Of a DNA stretch of 64,000 bases, positions 29,332 to 37,347 are shown piece by piece. Origin of the DNA: Granulicella mallensis MP5ACTX8 (lineage in GTDB: Bacteria; Acidobacteriota; Terriglobia; Terriglobales; Acidobacteriaceae); assembly GCF_000178955.2 (NCBI RefSeq), contig NC_016631.1:434001-498000 (forward strand), given 5' to 3'. Every line of letters begins with the position of its first letter. The stretch's first letter is position 1. Below the pieces are notes generated by a model. It saw only the letters and a program-made list of their open reading frames with translations, had not been told where the DNA came from and did not search any database. Made by a program: the position numbers and the translations under genes.

Positions 29332-30572
29332 GGAGCGGTACTCCCAGTGGTGCCGCTGGTCGGAACCGGTTGTTTGGAGATGACGACCTTGGCCTTGTCC
29401 TGGAGCTTGTCGAAGCTGCTGTCAGCCAGAACATCTCCAGGATTGATGCCGGTGACTTCGGTAGTATCGCCGTCGGTCACACCTGCCTTGACGTTCTTCA
29501 GGTGGGCGACGTTGTCCTGGATGACATAGACAAACGCCACCTGGCCGTTATGCTGAATGGCCGAGGTCGGCACCAGCGTAGCGTTCTGCAGGGTGTTCAC
29601 GAGCAGGCGGGTATTCACGAACTCGTTGGGATAGAGAACAGAGTCCTTGTTGTCGAACGAAGCGCGGGCCTTTACGGTTCCGGTCGTCGTGTCGATCTGG
29701 TTGTCCAGGGTCAGCAGGCTGCCGCTCGTAATCTGCTTCAGGCCGGTCCGGTCATAGGCATCCACGTCCAGCTTGGCCTTCTTGCGCAGCGCAGGCTGTA
29801 CCTGTCCGAGATAGTCTTCGGGGATGGTGAAGATGACGGTGATCGGCTGAATCTGCGTGATCAGCGCGAGGGTCGTGCCGCCGGTCGATTGAACGACATT
29901 GCCCGGATCCACCAGCCGCAAGCCAACCCGCCCGGTGAAGGGGGCGACAATGTGGCAGTAATCTACCTGGATCTGGTCGAACTGGACCGTTCCCTGGTCG
30001 TTCTTGACGGTTCCCTGATCCTGCAGAACGATCTTTTCCTGATCGTCCAGTGTCTGTTTGGGAATGGCGTTCTTGGCCCAGGCAGCCTGATAGCGCTCCA
30101 GGTCCATCTGCGCCTGCGCGAGAACGGCCTGATCCTTCTCCAGGGTGCCTTGTGCTTCCAGCAGGGTGGCGCGATAGATCCGCGAATCGATATCGATTAG
30201 CGGATCGCCCTTGCGCACGAGCTGACCCTCTTTATAGTGCACCGCCGTGACGATGCCGTTCACCTGGCTGGTGATGGAGGAGGTGTAGACGGGCGTGACG
30301 GTTCCAATGGAATCAAGATAGACCCCGATGTTGCCCTGCCGTGCCGTGACGGTGGTGATCGTCGCGGTTCCGCCGGCGGCATGACGCCCGGTTGCTGGCT
30401 TCGGCTCATCGTGGTGACGCAGAACCAGAAAGAATCCCACACCGAAGATGAGGAGTAAAAGGACCCATACGATCAACCTCACCACTCCGCTTTGTTTGGG
30501 CTTCTCTGGTGGGGGGGCGGGTAGTTGATGATCGGTGCCGATAATCGGGCGCTCATTCGAATCAGATTGCAA
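29328..30572 (-). CDS. RND efflux membrane fusion protein, MdtA-like
   Basis: A 414-residue periplasmic adaptor and the first gene of the pump operon. A single N-terminal membrane anchor (VVRLIVWVLLLLIFGVGFFLV, about residues 27-47) is followed by the split lipoyl domain (TVTPVYTSSITSQVNGIVTA and IVAPFTGRVGLRLVDPGNVV) around a coiled-coil hairpin (EAQGTLEKDQAVLAQAQMDL). The beta-barrel and membrane-proximal domains follow (ALITQIQPITVIFTIPED; LVNTLQNATLVPTSAIQ). The ATGA overlap with the next gene shows a tight operon. No regulator is adjacent. Confidence 0.93.
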   Translation of the reverse strand: MQSDSNERPIIGTDHQLPAPPPEKPKQSGVVRLIVWVLLLLIFGVGFFLVLRHHDEPKPATGRHAAGGTATITTVTARQGNIGVYLDSIGTVTPVYTSSITSQVNGIVTAVHYKEGQLVRKGDPLIDIDSRIYRATLLEAQGTLEKDQAVLAQAQMDLERYQAAWAKNAIPKQTLDDQEKIVLQDQGTVKNDQGTVQFDQIQVDYCHIVAPFTGRVGLRLVDPGNVVQSTGGTTLALITQIQPITVIFTIPEDYLGQVQPALRKKAKLDVDAYDRTGLKQITSGSLLTLDNQIDTTTGTVKARASFDNKDSVLYPNEFVNTRLLVNTLQNATLVPTSAIQHNGQVAFVYVIQDNVAHLKNVKAGVTDGDTTEVTGINPGDVLADSSFDKLQDKAKVVISKQPVPTSGTTGSTAP

Positions 30573-30977
30573 CGGTGTCTCCTGACCAAGGACGAAGGAT
30601 CATATCGTACTACGCAGTTTTGTCTCTCATGTGAAAGACGAATGAGCCCTTTCAGCAGTTGCAAAGCCTGAATCAGTCTCAATCCGAGATTGCCAGACAC
30701 CTGAGACAGGAAGCAACTTTTATCACTGACTACTGCTTCATAGGGTTGAGTTACAACGAAGGACGGTCATTCCGTGTACGTCACGACTGCGGTGGATATT
30801 TCTTAAAATGCGGGGTGAAGCAGGTTGTGGTTGCGCCAGTGCCGAAAAGCTCTTAAGAGTTGCCTGTTTTGGGCCAGCCTGCAACACTTTGATCATACTG
30901 GCAGGTATAGTGACGCAGAGGGGTAGCTGAAGGTTTCCAACGCGAAATTGCAGGAAATCGATAATCGGGCTGCGGCA
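30573..30977. other. Divergent intergenic region (405 bp) between the efflux operon and the HAD-UbiA gene
   Basis: No gene or clear hairpin is visible. The stretch is AT-richer than its neighbours and must hold the two divergent promoters. A TATAGT at 30906-30911 is a plausible -10 box for the rightward gene, without a convincing -35 partner. Confidence 0.4.
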
Positions 30978-32522
30978 ATGCCTCAAGACAGGGAGCGTGG
31001 CGAAGAAGTGACGAATCAGGGAGGCAACAGGGATACGCCCCCGGTTCTGTCCGCCGGGTTGCCAGTGTGCGTCGATCTGGACGGCACGTTGGTCAGGTCT
31101 GACACGCTTGTTGACTCGGTGCTGGCCATTGCGCGCCAGCGCCCTCAGGATCTATGGCGCATTCCTGGCTGGATCGCCCAGGGAAAAGCCGCCTTCAAGC
31201 GGCAGGTGACCTCGGCGGTGGAGCTCGATGTCGAGCACCTGCCCTACAACCTTCCTCTCTTGGAGTGGCTCCGCCAGCAGGCGGCTGAAGGCCGTGAGCT
31301 CTATCTGGCTACGGCGGCCGACCGTGCCCTGGCCGATCGTGTCGCAGCGTATCTCGGGATCTTCCGGGGCGTCCTGGCCTCGGATGGCGCAACGAACCTC
31401 GCTGGCGGCAACAAGCTGGCGGCGTTTCGTGACAGCTTCGGCAGCCATTTTTGCTATATCGGCAACGCCCGGCCCGACGCCGAGGTGCTGGCAGCCTGCG
31501 AGTCGCCGATGGTCGCCAACCCGGACAGCGCCCTGGTCTCCGCGATGCGGCGAGCGGGAACCGTTCCGGTAGCAGTCTTCGACGACCGCACGCCCAGGTT
31601 CAAGAGCTGGCTGAAGGCCATACGGTTGCACCAGTGGGCCAAGAACACCTTGATCTTCGTCCCCCTGCTGCTGGCGCACGCCTGGAACGCGGATAACTTC
31701 GCGAGCACCTTCGCCGGGGCCGTTACCGCTTTCCTGAGCTTTGGTCTGTGTGCTTCCGCGACGTACATCATCAATGATTTATTGGATATAGAGGCCGACA
31801 GGAAGCATCCTCGCAAACGCCGCCGTCCCTTTGCGGCGGGTGATCTATCGGCGATCTCCGGCGCCGCGATGGTCGTGCTGATGCTGACAGCAGGATTGGC
31901 GCTGGCGATTGCCTTGCCCTTTATCGTGGACGCGGCCCCCGGGCCTTACTCGTTGGCGCAGCCCTACAGGTTTCTGGGATGGCTGATTCTTTACACGGTC
32001 ACGACCCTGACGTACTCCCTGTATTTGAAGCGCAAGCTGCTCTGGGACGTCTTCGTGCTGAGCGGGCTGTACACGATCCGTATTCTTGCCGGAAGCGGTG
32101 CAACCGGAGTTCCGGTCTCGGCGTGGCTGGCGGGATTCAGTGTCTTCTTCTTCCTGTCGCTGGCCTTCGTCAAGCGCTTCAGCGAACTGGAAGGCCTGCA
32201 GGCCAGCGGGAAGGTGGTTCCCAACGGTCGAGGCTACTTCGTCACCGACCTGGAGCAATTGCGCGCGTTGGGAACTGGCGCGGCGTATGCGGCGGTTGTC
32301 GTCATGACGCTGTACATCAATAACCCTGAGAGCAAGCTGCTCTACAACCATCCCATCCGTCTCTGGCTGGTGGTTCCGGTGTTGCTGCTTTGGCTAAGCC
32401 AGGTATGGATGCTCGCCAGCCGCGGCGAAATGCACGACGATCCCGTGGTTTTTGCGATTACGGACAAGCGAAGCCTGCTGCTGGGCGTGCTGATGGCCGC
32501 CGTCATCTGGTGGGCACTATAG
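30978..32522 (+). CDS. HAD-like phosphatase fused to UbiA-family prenyltransferase (DPPR-synthase-like)
   Basis: A protein of about 514 residues with two parts. The N-terminal 190 residues are a HAD-type domain: PVCVDLDGTLVRSDTLVDSV (motif I, DLDGT), a Thr in YLATAADRALADRVA (motif II region), and IGNARPDAEVLAA (motif IV-like, with Asn-Ala-Arg in place of the usual acidic pair). From about residue 195 there is a polytopic UbiA prenyltransferase: KAIRLHQWAKNTLIFVPLLL, the Asp-rich motif TYIINDLLDIEADRKHP, then NAREKHPRK-like RKRRRPFAAG. This is the decaprenyl-phosphate phosphoribosyltransferase type, with eight or nine membrane segments. The start is uncertain: a TTG at 30948 and a GTG near 31008 are alternatives. 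Similar fusions are known; the acceptor substrate is unproven. Confidence 0.82.
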   Translation: MPQDRERGEEVTNQGGNRDTPPVLSAGLPVCVDLDGTLVRSDTLVDSVLAIARQRPQDLWRIPGWIAQGKAAFKRQVTSAVELDVEHLPYNLPLLEWLRQQAAEGRELYLATAADRALADRVAAYLGIFRGVLASDGATNLAGGNKLAAFRDSFGSHFCYIGNARPDAEVLAACESPMVANPDSALVSAMRRAGTVPVAVFDDRTPRFKSWLKAIRLHQWAKNTLIFVPLLLAHAWNADNFASTFAGAVTAFLSFGLCASATYIINDLLDIEADRKHPRKRRRPFAAGDLSAISGAAMVVLMLTAGLALAIALPFIVDAAPGPYSLAQPYRFLGWLILYTVTTLTYSLYLKRKLLWDVFVLSGLYTIRILAGSGATGVPVSAWLAGFSVFFFLSLAFVKRFSELEGLQASGKVVPNGRGYFVTDLEQLRALGTGAAYAAVVVMTLYINNPESKLLYNHPIRLWLVVPVLLLWLSQVWMLASRGEMHDDPVVFAITDKRSLLLGVLMAAVIWWAL

Positions 32523-32560
32523 TGCCGGTTTAGAATGAGAGTTCGACGTAAGGAAAACCG

Positions 32561-33661
32561 TTGAATATTCCGCAACTTACAGATTTCACTGAGGCATCTC
32601 TGGATGCCGCCTTCGCCGCTGTTCGCAGCGAAGCTGACGCCACGGTAGCCGCTCCCGGCTTCGACGCCGAGCAGTTCCGTCTGGAATGGCTGGGCCGCAA
32701 GCAGGGTCACCTGAAGGCGATCTCCGATGCGTGGCTCAAAGCCGCGCCACCCGAGGCGAAGAAACTCATCGGCCAGCGCTTCAACGCGCTCAAGGAGCAG
32801 ATCGAAGGCTCCCTGGCTTCGGCCGGCACGGCGGAGACCAAGCCTGCAGCAGCGGGGCTGGACGTCACTCTGCCCGGCAGCGCACAGCGCCTCGGGGTTG
32901 AGCATCCGCTGGTCAGGACAATGGCCGAGATCGTCGGAGTCTTCCAGCGCATGGGCTACTCCGTGGGCCTGGGGCCGGAGGTCGAGAGCGACTTCTACAA
33001 CTTCGAGAGCCTGAACTTTCCGCCGAACCATCCGGCCCGCGATACGCAGGACACCCTGGTCGTCGCCGAGCAGGAGGGCAAGCCGCTACGCGAGCGTCTG
33101 CTGATGCGCACGCACACCTCCCCGGTACAGATTCGCTCCATGCTGGAGCAGGCTCCGCCGCTACGGCTGGTGATTCCGGGCAAGGTGCATCGCAACGATG
33201 CCGCCGACGCCACACACTCGCCGGTCTTCCACCAGGTCGAGGGTCTGTGTGTGGATACGAACATCACCTTCAGCGACCTGAAGGGCACGCTCGACCACGC
33301 GATGAAGGCCTTTTTCGGCTCCGCGGTCAAGACGCGCTTCTTCCCGTCGTTCTTTCCGTTCACCGAGCCCAGCGCGGACGTGCAGATCTCGTGCATCTTC
33401 TGCGGTGGCAAGGGCTGCCGCAAGTGCAAGCACTCGGGCTGGATCGAGCTGCTGGGCTGCGGCATGGTGGACCCTGCGGTATTCGAGGCAGTAAATAAGC
33501 GCCGCATCGAACTGGGCCGCGACCCGGTCTATGACACGCGCCGCATCAGCGGCTTCGCCTTTGGCATGGGCGTCGACCGCATCGCCATGATGAAGTACGG
33601 CATCTCAGACATCGGTCTCCTGTACTCCGGAGACATGCGCTTTTTGGAGCAGTTCGCTTGA
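32561..33661 (+). CDS. pheS: Phenylalanyl-tRNA synthetase alpha subunit
   Basis: A 366-residue catalytic subunit of PheRS, which charges tRNA-Phe as an alpha2-beta2 enzyme in the cytoplasm. An N-terminal coiled-coil (about 1-90) precedes the class II catalytic core: motif 1 region VEHPLVRTMAEIVGVFQRMG, then GPEVESDFYNFESLNFP, motif 2 GKVHRNDAADATHSPVFHQV, and motif 3 GFAFGMGVDRIAMMKYGI. It starts at TTG with TAAGGA eight bases upstream. It ends in TTGA, overlapping the possible TTG start of the four-helix-bundle gene, which separates it from pheT. Confidence 0.97.
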   Translation: MNIPQLTDFTEASLDAAFAAVRSEADATVAAPGFDAEQFRLEWLGRKQGHLKAISDAWLKAAPPEAKKLIGQRFNALKEQIEGSLASAGTAETKPAAAGLDVTLPGSAQRLGVEHPLVRTMAEIVGVFQRMGYSVGLGPEVESDFYNFESLNFPPNHPARDTQDTLVVAEQEGKPLRERLLMRTHTSPVQIRSMLEQAPPLRLVIPGKVHRNDAADATHSPVFHQVEGLCVDTNITFSDLKGTLDHAMKAFFGSAVKTRFFPSFFPFTEPSADVQISCIFCGGKGCRKCKHSGWIELLGCGMVDPAVFEAVNKRRIELGRDPVYDTRRISGFAFGMGVDRIAMMKYGISDIGLLYSGDMRFLEQFA

Positions 33662-34080
33662 GAGCGAGTCAGCGAGTCAGCGAGTCAGCAAGTCAGCGAA
33701 GGACACGGCACTTCAGAGACTTGATTGCCTGGCAGAAGGCAATGAGCCTGGCGAAGAATGTCTATACGCTGACCGCAGTCTTTCCGGACTCTGAACGATA
33801 CGGCCTCATCTCTCAGATGAGACGAGCTGCTGTCTCAGTGCCAAGTAATATCGCGGAAGGCCACGGGCGTTTGACAGATCGCAGTTTTCGACTCTTCCTC
33901 GCGCAGGCGCGTGGGTCCTTGTTTGAATTAGAGACACAGTTGGAACTCGCAATCGATTTGAAGTTTTGTGTTCGGGAAGTGGCCGCCGCCCTGCTTGCAG
34001 ACTGCAATGAAGTGGCACGCATTATCAATGGGCTACTGAAAACACTGGAGGAAGAAAACGGCGCAGCCGCAAACAGCTGA
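33658..34080 (+). CDS. Four-helix-bundle protein of the S23/IVP (23S rRNA intervening sequence) family, inserted between pheS and pheT
   Basis: A 140-residue protein. Residues 20-130 match the S23/IVP four-helix-bundle family: HFRDLIAWQKAMSLAKNVY, then YGLISQMRRAAVSVPSNIAE, GHGRLTDRSFRLFLAQARG and LFELETQLELAIDL. The first 15 residues ([12 protein letters not shown]) are translation of the AGCGAGTC octamer array, as the reading frame starts at a TTG overlapping the pheS stop. No ATG precedes the conserved region, so coupling to pheS or another alternative start must be used. Family members are found in rRNA intervening sequences and, as Avd, in diversity-generating retroelements, where they bind nucleic acid. 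The gene and its 36-bp inverted ends form a discrete cassette in an otherwise conserved operon. Function is unknown. Confidence 0.85.
   Translation: MRASQRVSESASQRRTRHFRDLIAWQKAMSLAKNVYTLTAVFPDSERYGLISQMRRAAVSVPSNIAEGHGRLTDRSFRLFLAQARGSLFELETQLELAIDLKFCVREVAAALLADCNEVARIINGLLKTLEEENGAAANS
33663..33698 (+). repeat. Left 36-bp inverted repeat of the four-helix-bundle cassette (AGCGAGTC octamers)
   Basis: Four tandem octamers (three AGCGAGTC, one AGCAAGTC) plus AGCG. The reverse complement of 34075-34110 matches it at 34 of 36 positions. It starts two bases after the pheS stop codon. Confidence 0.9.
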
Positions 34081-34110
34081 CTTGCTGACTTGCTGACTCG
34101 CTGACTCGCT
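34075..34110 (-). repeat. Right 36-bp inverted repeat of the four-helix-bundle cassette
   Basis: Read on the minus strand: two AGCGAGTC, two AGCAAGTC, then AGCT. It includes the stop codon of the four-helix-bundle gene and ends four bases before the pheT ATG, so it occupies the place where the pheT ribosome site would lie. Confidence 0.9.
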
Positions 34111-34114
34111 ATTT

Positions 34115-36235
34115 ATGAATATCCTGACGAAGTGGTTGCGGTCCTATCTTCCTGAACTGCCTGTTGACGACAGGCAGCTCGCTGAAGACCTTACGCTACG
34201 CGGTATTGCTGTTGAAGGTGAGTTCGACGCCTCTTGTGGCGGTGCGCGCTACGAGATGGACATCACGACCAACCGTGTCGATGCGATGAACCATTACGGC
34301 GTCGCACGCGAAGCTGCGGCAATCTACGATGTGGCGCTTGCACCGCTGAATGAAGGAACTGCCGCCCCCATCGTTGAAACCGTTGCAGGTGAAGGTTTCC
34401 CGGTACGTATCGAGGCGCGCGACCTATGCGGACGCTTTACCGCTCGCGTGATTCGCGGCGTTACGGTTGGTCCTGCAAAGGGTCTTGTCGCCGAGTACTT
34501 CGCCGCGCTGGGGCAGAAGCCGATCTCCGCTCCGGTGGATGTGACGAACTTCGGCTGGCTCGCGATGGGGCAGCCTACGCACGTATTCGATCTCGACACC
34601 CTTGAGGGCGGCATCGTCGTCCGCCGTGCGAAGGCCGGCGAGAAGCTGCGGCTGCTCGACGGCACCGAGCGCACGCTCGTGGCGGACGACCTGGTGGTTG
34701 CCGACGAAAAGAAGGCGCTGGGCTTGGCGGGTGTGATGGGTGGATGGGACTCGCGCGTAACCGAGACCACGAAGAACATCCTCGTCGAGGCCGCCTGGTT
34801 CGATCCGGCGACGATTCGCGCGAGTTCGCGCCGTCACGGGCTGCATACCGACGCGAGCCATCGCTTTGAACGCGGGGCGGACTTCAATGCCGCGCCGCTG
34901 GGAAACCATCTGGTTACACGCCTGGTCGTCGAGCAATCGGGCGGCGAGGTTGTTGGCCCGCTTGTGGATGTGATCGTCCCGGAGCTGCAGGCAAAGACCT
35001 CCGAGCGCGCTCCGATTGTGCTTCGCGTCAGCGAGGTGCAGCGGCACCTGGGCACGACACTTGAAGATGCCACGTGGAGCGGTGGTGAGAACACCTCGGG
35101 GCTAAGTGAAAACGTCGTCGAGCAATATCTCGGAGCCCTGGGTTGCGTGCTTACGCCGACGGGTGCGGTCGCAGGCGAGTACGGCGTCCAGCTGCCGAGC
35201 TGGCGTCTCGACCTCGAACGCGAGATCGACCTCATCGAAGAGGTGGCGCGCGTCTACGGCTACAACAAGTTTGCCGACACGCTGCCCACGTTTGCCGGCA
35301 CGGTCGTCGAACAGCCGCACGCGGAGCAGGAGCACACGATTCGCGAGACCCTGCGCTCGCTCGGCTTCAGCGAGGCGATCTCCAGCACGTTTACCTCCGC
35401 CGAAGAGGCCGCGACGTTCGGCGATGCGAAGACCGGTGCGGTGGCGATGGGCAACCCTCTCAGCGAAGAGGCCGGAATGCTGCGGCCGTCGCTGGTGCCG
35501 GGTATGGCCACGATGCTGGCTCACAACCTGCATCGCGACGTAACGGATGTGCGGTTGTTCGAGATGGGCACGGTCTTTACCGGATCGACCGCCGAGGTGA
35601 GGGAACACACAGGACTCGCTCTGGGCGCGACCGGAGCGGCTGTTGCTACTTCGTTATACGGCGCGCAGGATGCGTTGTTCTACGAGATGAAGGGCGCCAT
35701 TGAGCGTCTGCTCGCAAAGTTTGCAGGGTCTGTGCGGTTCGACGCCGAATCGCTTCCGGCATGGATCGAGCCCGGACGCGGAGCGCGAGCTCTGCTGGAG
35801 GGCGAAGTCGTCGCGGTCTTCGGAGAACTGAGCGCGGCCGAGTCGCAGCGCCGCAAGCTGCGCCAGACCTGCGTATTTGCCGAGGTCCGCGCGGAACTCC
35901 TCTTGCTCCGTACGCTGCGCCAGCCGGTCTCGCGGGAGATCTCGCGCTACCAGGCTGTCGAGCGGGACTTCTCGTTTGTCTTCCCGGACGCCGTGCGCTG
36001 GGAGCAGATCGCGGAAGCCTTGCGTGGCCTGAACATCGCCGAGACGCAGCGCATCGCGCCGGTGGAGATCTTCCGCGACGCCAAGGGCAAGGCGGTTGCT
36101 GCCGGACACTACTCGGCCCTGGTGCGAGTGGTGTTCCAGTCGAACGAGCGCACGCTGACCGAGGAAGATCTTGGCGGTTGGTCGGAGAAGACGGTGAGTG
36201 CGTTGGTTGGTTTGGGTGGAGCACAACGCGCGTAG
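34115..36235 (+). CDS. pheT: Phenylalanyl-tRNA synthetase beta subunit, short form without the EMAP-type tRNA-binding domain
   Basis: A 706-residue beta subunit of PheRS. The start NILTKWLRSYLPELPVDDRQ is the normal N-terminus. Residue 40 (VEGEFDASCGGARYEMDITT) then jumps directly to the B1 domain (NRVDAMNHYGVAREAAAIYD), so the roughly 110-residue EMAP/OB-fold tRNA-binding domain of the usual 800-residue PheT is missing. The B3/B4 editing region (VTNFGWLAMGQPTHVFDLDT), B5 domain, catalytic-like core and C-terminal anticodon-binding domain (SRYQAVERDFSFVFPDAVRW) are all present. The last bases before the ATG belong to the octamer repeat and contain no Shine-Dalgarno site. The absence of frame breaks suggests a working gene. 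Confidence 0.95.
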   Translation: MNILTKWLRSYLPELPVDDRQLAEDLTLRGIAVEGEFDASCGGARYEMDITTNRVDAMNHYGVAREAAAIYDVALAPLNEGTAAPIVETVAGEGFPVRIEARDLCGRFTARVIRGVTVGPAKGLVAEYFAALGQKPISAPVDVTNFGWLAMGQPTHVFDLDTLEGGIVVRRAKAGEKLRLLDGTERTLVADDLVVADEKKALGLAGVMGGWDSRVTETTKNILVEAAWFDPATIRASSRRHGLHTDASHRFERGADFNAAPLGNHLVTRLVVEQSGGEVVGPLVDVIVPELQAKTSERAPIVLRVSEVQRHLGTTLEDATWSGGENTSGLSENVVEQYLGALGCVLTPTGAVAGEYGVQLPSWRLDLEREIDLIEEVARVYGYNKFADTLPTFAGTVVEQPHAEQEHTIRETLRSLGFSEAISSTFTSAEEAATFGDAKTGAVAMGNPLSEEAGMLRPSLVPGMATMLAHNLHRDVTDVRLFEMGTVFTGSTAEVREHTGLALGATGAAVATSLYGAQDALFYEMKGAIERLLAKFAGSVRFDAESLPAWIEPGRGARALLEGEVVAVFGELSAAESQRRKLRQTCVFAEVRAELLLLRTLRQPVSREISRYQAVERDFSFVFPDAVRWEQIAEALRGLNIAETQRIAPVEIFRDAKGKAVAAGHYSALVRVVFQSNERTLTEEDLGGWSEKTVSALVGLGGAQRA

Positions 36236-36269
36236 AGGGCATAGCGCTTTTAGCTTTTGTCGTTGCCTG

Positions 36270-36441
36270 TTTTTCGTCGTCATCCTGAGCGGTACGCGAA
36301 GGACCCCCGCATTGCGGGTTGCCACAGAAGATCGTACCCACCAAGAATGTGCGGGTACGATCTCGTGGCCGTCCCATGCGCCTTGGTGCCACCACAAAAT
36401 GTGGGGTTCCTTCGCCTACGGCTCAGGATGACGACGAAAAA
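36270..36441. repeat. Variant palindromic repeat with 21-bp perfect inverted ends
   Basis: TTTTTCGTCGTCATCCTGAGC at 36270-36290 is exactly reverse-complemented at 36421-36441. The outer ends share CGTCATCCTGAGC with family A, but the inside differs: nested hairpins around GATCGTACCCACC..GGGTACGATC and GGGGTTCCTTCGCC. It fills the gap between pheT and the ZapB-like gene. Confidence 0.88.
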
Positions 36442-36574
36442 CGGACAACAGCTAAGGCAAATACAACATAAAGGCATTCAAAAAGGTTCCCCCTCGAATT
36501 CCATGCCTCAAATCCACTACGCAAATCGCTATACTTCGACCTGATTTACTGTAAGTTCGGAGGCAACGGAAAAG

Positions 36575-36841
36575 ATGAGTTCATCGACCATCAGCGTGGA
36601 CGAGTTCCAGGCGCTGGAACAGAAGGTACTGCAGACCGTCGAGCTCATCAAAAAAGAGCGTGAAGCTCGCGCTGTTGCCGAATCCGAACGTGACGCAGCG
36701 CGTACCGAGGCAGCTTCACTCCGCGAAAAGCTGGCTACTGCCAGCGGCGCGCAGGCCGAAGTGGAGAGCCTGAACCGCGAGCGTGAGGCTGTGAAGCTGC
36801 GCGTGGAGAAGATGCTCGCACAGATGGATGAACTTCTTTAG
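36575..36841 (+). CDS. Short coiled-coil protein, ZapB-like, upstream of zapA
   Basis: An 88-residue protein that is almost entirely coiled coil (EFQALEQKVLQTVELIKKER, then SLREKLATASGAQAEVESLN) with heptad spacing. It has an AGGCAACGG-type ribosome site shortly before the ATG. It lies 21 bases before zapA on the same strand, so the two are co-transcribed. Length, composition and position suggest a ZapB-like partner that bridges Z-ring components, but the sequence alone cannot separate this from any small coiled coil. Confidence in the gene is high, in the name moderate. Confidence 0.8.
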   Translation: MSSSTISVDEFQALEQKVLQTVELIKKEREARAVAESERDAARTEAASLREKLATASGAQAEVESLNREREAVKLRVEKMLAQMDELL

Positions 36842-36862
36842 GAAATAAGGGTAGGAGTAGCG

Positions 36863-37237
36863 TTGGCGGAGATGCAACAAAGAAGTGCGGCGGAGGTTTC
36901 ACGGTCCGAACTGGCGGCGCAGGCTGCAGGCGCGGTCGTGGTTGAAATCTACGACCAGGTCTATCAACTGCGGGGAACCGACCCTGCCTATATCGAGAAG
37001 CTTGCGGGCATCGTCGATGCCAAGATGCGTGCCGTATCCGCGCATGGCGCGACGGTCGATTCGTTGCGCGTAGCCGTGCTGGCGGCGCTGAACATCGCCG
37101 ATGAACTGGTGGCCTTACGCGCGCGGTTCGACACCCTGAACAGCAGCCTGAACCAGGCGCAGAACTCGACGCGAACCCGCGCGGGATCGCTGATGGGCAT
37201 GCTGGATGAAGTGCTGACCGAGCGCAAGGCCGGCTAA
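36863..37237 (+). CDS. zapA: Cell division protein ZapA
   Basis: A 124-residue cytoplasmic protein that binds and cross-links FtsZ filaments. It has the ZapA-type globular head (VVVEIYDQVYQLRGTDPAYI, then EKLAGIVDAKMRAVSAHGAT and VAVLAALNIADELVALRARF) and a C-terminal helical stalk. The start is TTG with AGGAG five bases before it. pheT-zapA neighbourhoods are common in bacteria, which supports the call. A hairpin at about 37271-37304 (TCAACGG..CCGTTGA) may end the transcript. Confidence 0.88.
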   Translation: MAEMQQRSAAEVSRSELAAQAAGAVVVEIYDQVYQLRGTDPAYIEKLAGIVDAKMRAVSAHGATVDSLRVAVLAALNIADELVALRARFDTLNSSLNQAQNSTRTRAGSLMGMLDEVLTERKAG

Positions 37238-37347
37238 ACAGCTCTTCTGTTCTCTCGTATCACACCAGAATGATCAACGGGGGAGACTCATCTCCTCACC
37301 GTTGACCTCCAGGCATCGGTATTCAGCTTCTTCGCATGATTCCGTCG

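Noticed and set aside
33663-34110. Octamer arrays considered as a CRISPR or minisatellite
   Set aside because: The repeats are directly abutting with no spacers, only four to five units long, and inverted about a gene.
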